Source: Holtermannia corniformis
Lineage: Eukaryota > Basidiomycota > Tremellomycetes > Holtermanniales
NCBI GenBank assembly: GCA_001599935.1
Contig: BCIJ01000009.1
Coordinates: 238,226-302,225 of the forward strand
DNA length: 64,000 nucleotides
Reading direction: 5' to 3'
Of this stretch, positions 51,855 through 61,227 are shown piece by piece. Both the position numbers and the translations under genes were made by a program. The notes beneath the pieces are model-generated. The model did no database searches and was not told the origin of the DNA. It worked only from the letters and a program-made list of their open reading frames with translations. Within the stretch, counting starts at the first letter, position 1. Every line of letters begins with the position of its first letter.

Positions 51855-53685
51855 ATGGCGACCGTCCAGCCCACCACCGCCACTACCGCCCCGGCGACGG
51901 AGAAGCCAACACGCGGTACAGTGACCAATGGGCATGGACGGCCGAACGGGCCATACGGCCACAACTTCAAGCTTGGGACGTGGATCAGGTTGGTCGCGCT
52001 GAACGAGATGCCAGAGTAGCTGTTGACACTCGGACCAGGCTTCATGTCTTCGACTTGATCACCATGGCAGCCAGTGAGTGATCTGCGCCACCCGAAAATC
52101 ACATGGCTGATTCGATCGATTCGCAGTGGGCGCAAGTGCGGATTCTGACGATTCTCCGACTGAACACCACTGACGTGCCCCGACAGTCGGTCTCGGCGTC
52201 TACGAGGCCAAGCCAGCGCCGACCCGGTCGTTTCCAGTCTACCAAAATGGCTCAGGAGACGTTGTTTACCCCGAGTTTGCCTACCCCGTCCGTCACATCT
52301 CTTCTCCCTTGCCTTTCCACGTCGCTGATGCGTCCTTTGCAGTACCGCAAGAACATTATCCCAATCTATGCAGCGGCTCTGCTCGCGTTTTTCGTCCCGT
52401 TCGTGTTCTTTGCGCTGTTCCAGATCCGGATCAGGTCGCCGCACCATCTACTCGGGTCTACCATGGGTCTACTTGAGAGCCTGATGTGAGTGACGCCCGT
52501 GACAACAAGCATGACTGACAGGTTGAACAGCACTGCCGCCGTCTTCCAAGGTGACCACGGCTCCTACTCTCAAAGTCCTTTCTAACGCTTCCCCCACTAA
52601 ATAGTATTTTGCAAATGGTACGTCTCAGCCGGCCTTCGCTGGACCAACCCCACCTAACGTCCTCCAGGCTCATCGGCGGACTTCGTCCACACTTTCTCGA
52701 CGTCTGCAAGCCCGACATGAACCTCGTCCGTGCTCAAGGCGAGCTCCTTGGGACCGGGTTCCAGAACCTCATGTTCAACCGGAGCATCTGTACCGGCAAT
52801 GAGGACGATATCAACGACTCGCTCGAGAGCTGGATGTGAGTTGTCTGAGATACGGGGGTCGAGAAACGGGCTGATGTGGGTGACAGGTCTGGGCATTCGA
52901 CTGCTGCGTTTGCGTGAGTGCTGTGCACGAGTGACGTCCATGCTGACGGCAACGCGATGCAGTGGCTTCATCGTATGTCTCCCTGTTTGACTGTTCGTAG
53001 CAGGCCTGACAACCGCAGTACCTTTTCCTCTGGTTCAACGCTCAGCTCAAGGTCATGGCCGACCACCGCCCAGCGTAAGTCTGCTGCTTGTCACGCCAAG
53101 CGCAAAGCAGATCTGACATACCGCATAGCTACTGGAAGATGGTTCTGACGATTGCGCCCATCCTCGGTGCGACCTTGATCGCGGCGTCGCTGACGATTGA
53201 CGAGTATCACAACTGTACGTATCTGACCAGCCTGAAGTGGACGAGAGACTGACAAGCGCTTCAGGGTACGACTGTGTGAGCGGAGCACTCGTCGGGACTC
53301 TTTGCGCTTTTGTGCGTCCATCCCGTTCCGATGCATCAGCTAACCCATACAGGTCGCGTACCGCAAAACGTTTGCCTCCTGGTTCGACTTCCGGTTCAAC
53401 CACGTCCTCCTCCCGCGCTCAACTGCAATCTTCCACCGCACGCCTCTTGGCAGTGGCGAGACTGGTCTATCGCGCTTCCAGTACACGACGCAGGAGGCGA
53501 TCAGCCAGCGTCCGGTCGTCGGCGAGGGCGGATGGCGGAACGAGTATGCGCCCGCTGGTGCGCCTGGGGACGCGACGGCGCTTGGCGGTGGTGCTGGTGC
53601 CGGGATTGGCCAAGGGCAGACGTATGGTCATGGCCACGCTCACACGTTTGGCCACCCCACCCAAGGCCATGCCGATATGGTTTGA
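51855..53685 (+). CDS. PAP2-family lipid phosphate phosphatase (Dpp1/Lpp1-like)
   Basis: Membrane phosphatase acting on phosphatidate, diacylglycerol pyrophosphate or related lipids. Assembled over about ten short introns. The first half has TM segments around WIRLVGLDVITMAAMG and NIIPIYAAALLAFFVPFVFF. The three catalytic motifs are visible: KWLIGGLRPHFLDVCKP (KX6RP), MSGHSTAAFAGF (SGH), and SLTIDEYHNWYDCVSGALVG (family SRX5HX3D; here IDEYHNWYD, with the His and Asp in place). The C-terminal tail is Gly/His-rich (YGHGHAHTFGH). Start context ACCATGGCG is good. It converges with the transporter gene (115 bases). Confidence 0.85.
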
Positions 53686-53800
53686 GCGGTCGCTTCAAGC
53701 GACGCTCGGACGACACGATAGTCTTGTACATAGTATAATCCTCCCACACACGCAGCCATGATTCTATGAATGTCCATTTCCAACCGCATTGCGGCCTCGC

Positions 53801-54976
53801 TCATTTTTCATACTCGCCCTTTTCGAGATCTCGCTCCACGTCGGATTCGCGTTCTTCGAGGACGGGAAGGAGTGGACTGCGTGAAGGCGATCGAGGTGAC
53901 CCTCGAGGACGCGTTGCAGTGCTTTTGTAGACGTGCAGCGTTGAGCCGCAGAGCACCGTGGTCACTGCGAGCAGGCGCCAGCTAGGGCCGTGAGCACGCC
54001 CAGTCCGACTGAGGCACAAGACGTACGGCGTGAGCGTTTCGTGGAACAGGGTGATTCCTAGAACCACTTGTAGCGTTGTCCGTAGGGTCTGTGGGGGGCG
54101 ATCAGGCTGTTCGGACAGAACGTGATGGGACTGACCGTGCTGATGAGGAGCGAGTTGGACGAGCAGAGGTCAAGAGGCAGTTTACTGCTGATGCAGATCA
54201 CCAATCCTGCCACGCCCTGGCTCTAGTCAGTCGACCTCGTTTCCCGCCGATGCTTGACACACAGTGATAGCGGCAGCTCCCAGCACGGGTTCCCAATCCG
54301 CTCGACGGCTCATCAACACTGACCATTCGCCCGTCAACCCGATCATAGGCAGCAGCAGAACCATCGAGACGACGTGTTGCCAAAACGTCAATTCCACCAC
54401 GTCACCTTTGAACGCGCTGAGCGCGACCGGACCGAGCGCTGCATGCAGCGCCGTCAAAGCAGAGGACAGCGCGCCGATCGCGAACCCGGTCCTGGACGTC
54501 GACGCTTGGAGTGAGAACCCCGTGATTGTCAGGACGCCAGCGAGGAGCGCAGGGCGTGCGGGAGCGTGGCGGGTAGAGTAGGACTGTAGGATCATGGTGA
54601 ACGGTAGTACGAGTGCGCGGGCGACTTGGAGTTGAGAGACATTGATCAGGGCTAGGCAGTTGACGTGGGTGATGAGAGCTGCGGCGTTGACGGCTGCGAA
54701 TGGGATCAAGTGGGCGAAGACGCGCTTCGAGATGTTGATCGTCCTCGTTGGCTTGAAGATGTACAGTAGCGTCGAGGTGACGGCCAGCTGGAGCCCAAGG
54801 AAGCTCATGGGCAGCGCAGTACGATTCAGAGTCCATTTCGTGCTGGATGCTGATCAGACATGGGCGCAAGTGACGGCGGCAGATGACCTACACGCAAACA
54901 AGCAGCAAGCCAACAAAGACGAACAGCAACGTCTCGCCGACTTCTAGAACCTGTGCTGACCGCGCTGCCGGCTTCA
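53801..54976 (-). CDS. Triose-phosphate-transporter-family carrier (GDP-fucose-transporter-like)
   Basis: Drug/metabolite-transporter superfamily, Golgi or ER membrane, probably carrying a nucleotide sugar. Helices: VGETLLFVFVGLLLVCVTKW, then LPMSFLGLQLAVTSTLLYIF, RVFAHLIPFAAVNAAALITH, LALINVSQLQVARALVLPFT, the TTGFSLQAS-type fourth pair and WQHVVSMVLLLPMIGLTGEW. The C-terminus has LRTTLQVVLGITLFHETLTP, VTTVLCGSTLHVYKS and an acidic cytosolic tail. The start at 54976 uses the splice that gives VCVTKWTLNRTALP; the donor is GTAGGT. Substrate assignment is by general resemblance only. Confidence 0.78.
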
Positions 54977-55323
54977 TTGTATGGTAACACCCCTTCCAAC
55001 TCGACGCAGTACAGTCCATATGAGCTCGCACTGCACCCTATCGGCAGTATACTGCAAACCTCGTCGTACATCTTTGTGGCGAAGCGAGCGTCGGGACCAA
55101 GTCGACCCGCGGACAAAGTCCCCTCGCGTGATTGTTTCCAGGGCTGTCCTCCGAAACACATTGGCGCTGCCGGGAAATTATGCTTGCGGCGCGGATCCAA
55201 CGCGCCTCCGAGTCAGAGGCACTCCCGCGATCACGCACGTACGACGGCGCGCGCCGGATCACGGCAGCGCAGACAATTGGATACATGTCGTGATTCAATC
55301 AATCTAGTTCACCTAACAAGCAA
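54977..55323. promoter_or_regulatory. Spacer between transporter start and NOP13 end
   Basis: 347 bases, promoter of the transporter gene. No gene seen. Confidence 0.35.
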
Positions 55324-57073
55324 TCAATCAAAGACGACCTTCTTGCCCGGCGCGGCACCCTCGACAATGCCCGTCTTCTCGCGCTTGGCCATGGCCAGAG
55401 CGGCACCGGGCCGTGGCCGACCGGCAGACTCCCACTTCTTGCCCCGGACATCGGTGCCCTGTGCACGATCTCTCGGCCGGGAATAGTCTGCTCCTTGGCG
55501 TGGAGCGTCGGCTTGACCCGTCTGCGACAGAGTCGCCACCCTGGCACGCTTGTCTAGGCGTGGACCACGGTCGTTACCGCCACCACCGCCAGCGCGCTTG
55601 GCCGCCTCCTGAGATGCATACTGTTGCAAACGTCAGTATCCGCCCGCCCGGTACGTCAGCGGCTCACCTGCAATACCAGTTTGCGACCGCGCAAAAAGTG
55701 GTTACGTCGGTTCCCAAGCGAAAACGTCGCGAGCTGGGGCGTTTGGAAATCAAGGAATGCAAAGCTGTGGTAAGGTGGCGTCAGCTACGGGTTGTAGGAA
55801 CCGAGTGTATCGGACGGACCCCTTGCACCGCCCCGTGTCTTCGAATTGACCGAGCCGGACCTTTTTCAGCCCGCTCTTCTCACCGCCACGGCGGCCTTGG
55901 ACAGAGTTGTCAGTTGGCTTGGGCTCGGTTTCGTCCTTGGCTGCATCCGCGCCCTCTGCTTCGTCCTCGTCCTCGTCTTCTTCTTCATCGCTCTCCTCGT
56001 TGCTCTCATCACTATCGCTCTCCTCGGGCTTGACCTCTCGACCTTCAGCCTTGGCCTCGGCTTCCTCCTTCTCCTTCTTCAGCAGCTGCGCGGCAGTGAA
56101 GCCGGCACCGACGGTCGCAGCCGCACTGCTCTCGACGAGGTCACGGAGCTCCTCCTCGGTCGCGTCAAATGGCAGGTTGCCCACAAAGAGGGTCGAGCTC
56201 TCGCCGTGCGGCTGCTTCTTTGGCAAGGAGCCTGCGACGATTGACAGTGGCTTGGGCGTACGTGTCGAGTCTGAGGGTGCGTGATCGTCACCTGAAGTCG
56301 GATTAGTTATGTGGGCAATGCCAGATGACAGCAATGACATACCTCGCTTGATCAGTACCCGTCGGCCTTCAAGCGGCCGCTCTGACAGCTTGAGAGCCAA
56401 ATTCTGCAGCTCGGGTGATGCGAGGTCTACATAAGCAAACCTGTGCAGTCGTTAGGCATATATTCGCGCACGCCACACTGCTTCCAACCCACCCCTTGTT
56501 CTCAGCAAACGACCCGCGGCCCGGTTTCGTTGGCAAGTTGACTCTTGTCACTGTCGACTTGACCGTGTCATCGACCTTGCCTCCGAGCTCTTTGACGCCG
56601 TCTTCGAAGAATGTCCGCAGGCTGTCCTGCGTCGTGCGGAACGAGAGGTTTCCGATCCAGACCGAGTTCTTTCGCTTCGGCTCGACCGCGACCTTGGGCT
56701 TCTTCTCTTTGGGTTTGTCTCCGTCCGTAGCTACATCGCCGTCGGCCGCAGGGGCCTTGCCTGCTCGCTTTGCCTTGCGAGCTTCAGCCTTTGAGAGTGG
56801 GGTTGGGAGCTCGGTGTTGATCTCCAACAGGGTTCCATCATCGACTTGTGCTACAGCCTCGCCCTCTTCGCGCTGCTTGCGCTTCTTGGAGCGCGAGCTC
56901 CTGTCCTTGGCCTCGCCTTCCGGTCCAGGACTGGCTTTGGCTGCGGCTGCACTCGAGCTCTCGGCTTGCGACTCGGCCGCGGCAGCAGCCTTGGCGGCTT
57001 TCCGAGCGTCTCGCGCAGCCTGCTGCTCTGGCGTACGGCCCGACTTTTTCCCTGCTTCGAGTGCGACGGGCAT
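55324..57073 (-). CDS. NOP13: Nop13-like nucleolar RNA-binding protein (two RRMs)
   Basis: Pre-60S-associated RNA-binding protein. The N-terminus is Ala/Lys-rich and basic (nucleolar targeting likely). RRM1: SVWIGNLSFRTTQDSLRTFF (RNP2) and GFAYVDLAS (RNP1). RRM2: TLFVGNLPFDATEEELRDLV (RNP2) and GFAFLDFQTPQLA (RNP1). An acidic stretch of some 30 Asp/Glu/Ser residues is inserted inside RRM2 between its RNP2 and RNP1. The C-terminus is Gly/Arg/Lys-rich, ending GIVEGAAPGKKVVFD. The KSG and KGRF-type joins are confirmed by phases. The ATG at 57073 is the first in frame. A CCACGTGGCA palindrome lies ~110 bases upstream. Confidence 0.88.
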
Positions 57074-57336
57074 GGTGATGACTGACTGGGACGCTGAGAA
57101 CGGTTCAGACTGACTTTCAAGATTTCCAGTGTGACATGTGAAAGTGACTTTGAGGGGTTCGGTGATTGCGGGATTCTGTGCCACGTGGCAGCATGAGGGG
57201 TTTGGCGAGCATCTTTCAGCGCGTCACCGCGAGCACACCAGCGCACTGTAGAGTCCCCAGAGGACACCTCGGACACGGGTAGCAGCTTGACCATCAGCTT
57301 TGCCTGCACTCGCAGCTCATTGCATCACCATCTGCA
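57074..57336. promoter_or_regulatory. Divergent promoter NOP13 / YIF1 with E-box
   Basis: TGCCACGTGGCA at 57179-57190 is a 12-base palindrome around the bHLH core CACGTG, closely like the one at 13615-13624 before RPL27. No gene in the spacer. Confidence 0.5.
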
Positions 57337-58795
57337 ATGCACCGCGTCAACGCTCCCCAGTCTTCCCGCTCCCCTCCTCCCCTGCACCACCCAAAACCAA
57401 CGCACCCAGCCTACCCCCCACCGGAACCTCCCACAACACCAGCATCCGGCTCGACCCAGTCATCGCCGTACAGTGCAGCGCAACGTATCTCACAAGATGG
57501 CTATATGCGCTACTCGTCCCCACCCGTCAGCTTGAACCAGCAGCACCAAGCACAAGCCCACGCCGACATGTACGGTCAATCGCCGTATGCTGCGCCGCCG
57601 CCTGTGCCACACCAGGCGCATCCAGTCGGGCAGATGGGTGGCGCGCCGTATGGTGGATATGGCGGCGGCGCAGGTGCTGGCGCTGGCGCGTTCGGCGGCT
57701 GGCCGGGCATGAACGACGCAACCGCACAGATGGGTGTTCAGTTTGGCAAGAGCGCCGTCGCCGCCGGGCAGGACTATGTCGAGAAGAATGTGAGTCTGCA
57801 CTCGCCACCACGCTCGAGCGTACTGACTTGGACAGTTCACCCGCTACCTCCCGCTACCTCTGCTCAAAACATCGTTCAGCGTCACCAACAGCTATGTGCT
57901 CAACAAGCTCCGCCTCGTCCTCTTTCCCTGGCGACACAAGCCTTGGGGCCGGCTTGTCCGTCGCTCGGCAGAGAACGGTGCACCAGAGGGCTGGCAGGCG
58001 CCGAGAGATGACATCAACGCGCCCGACCTGTATATCCCCAGTGAGTGTCTTGCTGCTCTAGCGACAGCCTCGATTCGCGCTCGTAACCTAGTGCAACGTT
58101 TAGATGGAGCACTGTCAGCAGTGAGCGGACACGCTCAGTGCTGCTTCCCTGTTCAACCAGAACCAGCTGTCAAAGCTAGACCGCGCACGCCACCGCCCCG
58201 ACCGTGCTGACCCCTTCCTAGCCATGGCCCTCGTAACCTACACCCTCCTCGCCGCCCTCGCATCCGGCCTTCAATCCCGCTTCCACCCCGAAGTCCTCGG
58301 CGTCTCCTTTTCCAAAGCCATGGGCGTCGTCCTGCTAGAGTTCCTCGCCATCAAACTCGGCTGCTACCTTCTCGATGTCCGTGGCGGTGGCGGTGCGAGC
58401 GGCGTAGAACTGATCGGCTATGGCGGCTACAAGTTTGTCGGGTCAGTCGGACGCGCTGTCCAGTAGAGATTCAGGCTGATAACGTGCCACAGGATCATTG
58501 TGACCGTCATTGTGTCAATGTTGAACTTTGGTAAAGTCGTGACGTGGTCCGTGTTTGGCTACACGTTCTGCGCAAACGCCTTCTTCCTGGTGCGTCGCCG
58601 GCCATTCTGCAGACCGTGAGACAAGGTTGACACGGCCAGCTACGATCTCTGAAATACGTGCTGTTGCCCGACCCATCGGGCGCAGGAGTCTCTGCCGCCA
58701 CCATCTCGCATGCGCAGCGCTCGCGCCGCGTTCAATTCCTCTTCATCGTTGCGGTCGTTCAGGTCTTGTGGATGGGCGTTCTCGTCGGCGTATGA
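57337..58795 (+). CDS. YIF1: Yif1 (Yip1-interacting factor), ER-Golgi transport
   Basis: Membrane protein of COPII vesicles that pairs with Yip1 and Rab GTPases. The N-terminus is cytosolic, Pro/Gln/Gly-rich (HPAYPPPEPPTTP, YGGYGGGAGAG). The conserved part begins MGVQFGKSAVAAGQDYVEKN, then YLPLPLLKTSFSVTNSYVLN, KLRLVLFPWRHKPWGRLV, DINAPDLYIP, and membrane helices MALVTYTLLAALASG, MGVVLLEFLAIKLGCYLL, IIVTVIVSMLNFGK and FLFIVAVVQVLWMGVLVGV. DxNAPDLYIPxM is the family hallmark. Several introns; the stop is 50 bases from that of the convergent kinase gene. Confidence 0.93.
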
Positions 58796-58844
58796 CACTG
58801 CCATGCATCCCATGCTACCGAACAATCCTCCGCTAGCCGCCAGC

Positions 58845-61024
58845 CTAAGCTTGCAAGCCCTTGAGCAAGCCCTCGACAGCGACCACGAGCGCCATAGCTC
58901 CCGGGTCAGGCGGCATCGGCTTGCCATCCTCCCGTTCACCAACGTACGTCGCGCGCCCCAACTTGGCCTGCAGCTTTGCAGTCCCCTCGCCACCTTCACG
59001 ACTCGCCTTGACGGCCTGTGCCAGATCCCGACTACTAGCCAGCGTCTCGACGAACGGGATCAAAGCGTCCATGACGGTTCGATGACCGACCCGTGCGGCT
59101 GTACGCTGCTTGAGCGTCTCGAGGCCCTCGGACGCGACCGTGGCGAAGAATGCCGGGTTGATGCTCGGTGCTGAATCCGAGCTCGATGCAGTGGTACGGA
59201 TCGAGGACGTGGTGCCGGCGAGGAAGATTGAGAAGATGGCACCGAGCGTGCCGCCGCAAGCCTCTTGAAACAAGTCAGCGTCGCGCTGATCCAAAGATCG
59301 GGACGTACCGTCAATAATGTCTGTCAGCTCGCGGAACACGCGTAACAAATCTCCGTCTTGACCGAGACCGTTGTCGAGCGCGTCGAGGACCGCTGAGGGG
59401 TCGTGAGTCTATGCAGGTGAGTGGAGAGAGGACGACTGACCCTTTGCGCCGTTGGCACAGGTCTCGCCACAGTCGCCGTCACCAACAATCTATCATAGTC
59501 AGTAACAGTCTGATGTTGGTCACGCCAGACTGACAGTGTCCCACCGTGTCAGATCCGGCTCGAGCGCTAGTACATCCTCTGCCGCTTTGCGGATAGACTT
59601 GCGGATCGCATCGGGCGAGCCTGCATTCGTCAGCCAAAAAGTGACAACGGCGCAGTCAACCCACCTGGCACCTTTGGTCCGCCCACCTCCTCGTGCTTCT
59701 CCTCTTGCGGCTCCTCCTTGTACCGCTCCTGCCTGCTGAGGCCATCAAGCGCCTTTGGTACAGGGTAGACGTTTTGCGTCGCAGGCCACGCCACACTCGT
59801 GTGCGGCGCATCAATCAGCTCGATCAAGTGCTCGACCGAGGTAATGTTTGGCAGCTCGGCCGCCACGTTGCTCAAGTTGAGAAGCGAGAGCGAGATCCCG
59901 GGCATGTTCATCGAGCCCATGAACGGACCGTTGAAGATCCGGACGGGGATGATGTCCTTTGCCTCTGTGCGGGTGTTAGCTGCTATCACGCAGAGAATTC
60001 CGAACGCACCAAGTTGAGTCAGCGTCTCGTCGACGACGGCACCCATCTCGAGTGCGCTCATGCCGCCCTGGTTGTTGACGAGCAAGACGAGCTTGTCGCC
60101 CTTTTTAAACTTGACGAACGCGCGCTCGGGGTCATCTTGGTTCAAGATGAGGTCGAGCATCTTGGCGATCAAATCTGTGGCAGACGGTTGTGGGGAGATG
60201 TTGAAGACGCCCTGTGAATGTCAATCACATGAGTGTAGTAGCTCCCAAGTCGGACATACAGTCTCATTGTGCAGACCAAGCCCAATCTCGACCGTGTTCT
60301 CGGGGATCTGTGCAAACTCGCCAGACCGGCCGGGAACGTGGCAGTGGTCGAGAGCAGCACAGACGGAACCAGTGTTGGTTGAGACGGATCGACCGAGGTC
60401 GACGAGCTCCTGGAAGCCCATGTCGGCTTGCGAACCGGCACCGAGGATCTTGCACACTAGAGGTGATTAGCCGGACCGAGTGTCTACCGAACCCAACGCA
60501 CCCAGAGTGATACCCGCAAGACACCGGCGACCGACCATCTTGCCTCGTGTTCTTGGTACAGACACGTCGTCCCCGACCACCACGAGCTCGACGTTTTCCA
60601 GACCAGCCGAGTGGGCCATGAGGCGCGCCAGACCAAAGTGGAGGTTATCGCCCGTGTCTGCGACATGTCAGCTCACGCTGTTGTCCCCTCTGCTGCGCAA
60701 CGTACAGTTGGTGATGATCAAGATGGTGCCCTTGTCACTCGGCACAATCTTGATTGCGCCGGATACCTGCCGAGCGCTGGGACTCGCAAACACATCACCA
60801 GCCACACTCGCTGCCAGCAGGCCCTCGCCAACAAAGCCAACCGTCCCAGGTTCGTGACCGGAGCCACCGCCGCAGATCAGAGATACCTTTGAAGGGTCGT
60901 GCGCAGCATGGTAAACGGTCTTGAGCGAGGGCAAGAGTGCGAGATGCGGGTGTGTGGCGACCAAACCCTTGAGGGAGCGGACGACCAGCGTCGTGTGATC
61001 GTCAAAGATATGACGGCTGCTCAT
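58845..61024 (-). CDS. DAK1: Dihydroxyacetone kinase
   Basis: ATP-dependent kinase for dihydroxyacetone (and often other short ketoses or glyceraldehyde), cytosolic. Two domains: DhaK with [54 protein letters not shown] (the His that binds the substrate carbonyl) and [18 protein letters not shown]. Then comes DhaL with [17 protein letters not shown] (Mg-ATP-binding Asps), [16 protein letters not shown] and [19 protein letters not shown]. Roughly 590 residues, full length, with intron phases consistent at the joins checked. Its upstream neighbour is a regulator-type gene on the same strand. A link with the C4-sugar pair at 39-41 kb is possible because such kinases phosphorylate erythrulose in some pathways. 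Confidence 0.94.
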
Positions 61025-61227
61025 TCTCTACCGCTGTCCGTTGCTTGCACGCAGAGTGAGATGGATGTGAGAAGGACGACTAGAGGACCGTACATGAGGC
61101 CCGAACTATTAGCTGCATCACATGGCCGACAAGCCGAGGTTCCGGTCGTCGGTGCCTTGAGCGTGGATCCGGGGCAAGCGCAGACTGCCACAAGGGGCTT
61201 CGGCTCAACCGGAGCGACCGACCGGGT
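61025..61227. promoter_or_regulatory. DAK1 promoter region
   Basis: 203 bases between DAK1 and the co-directional regulator gene. Confidence 0.35.
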
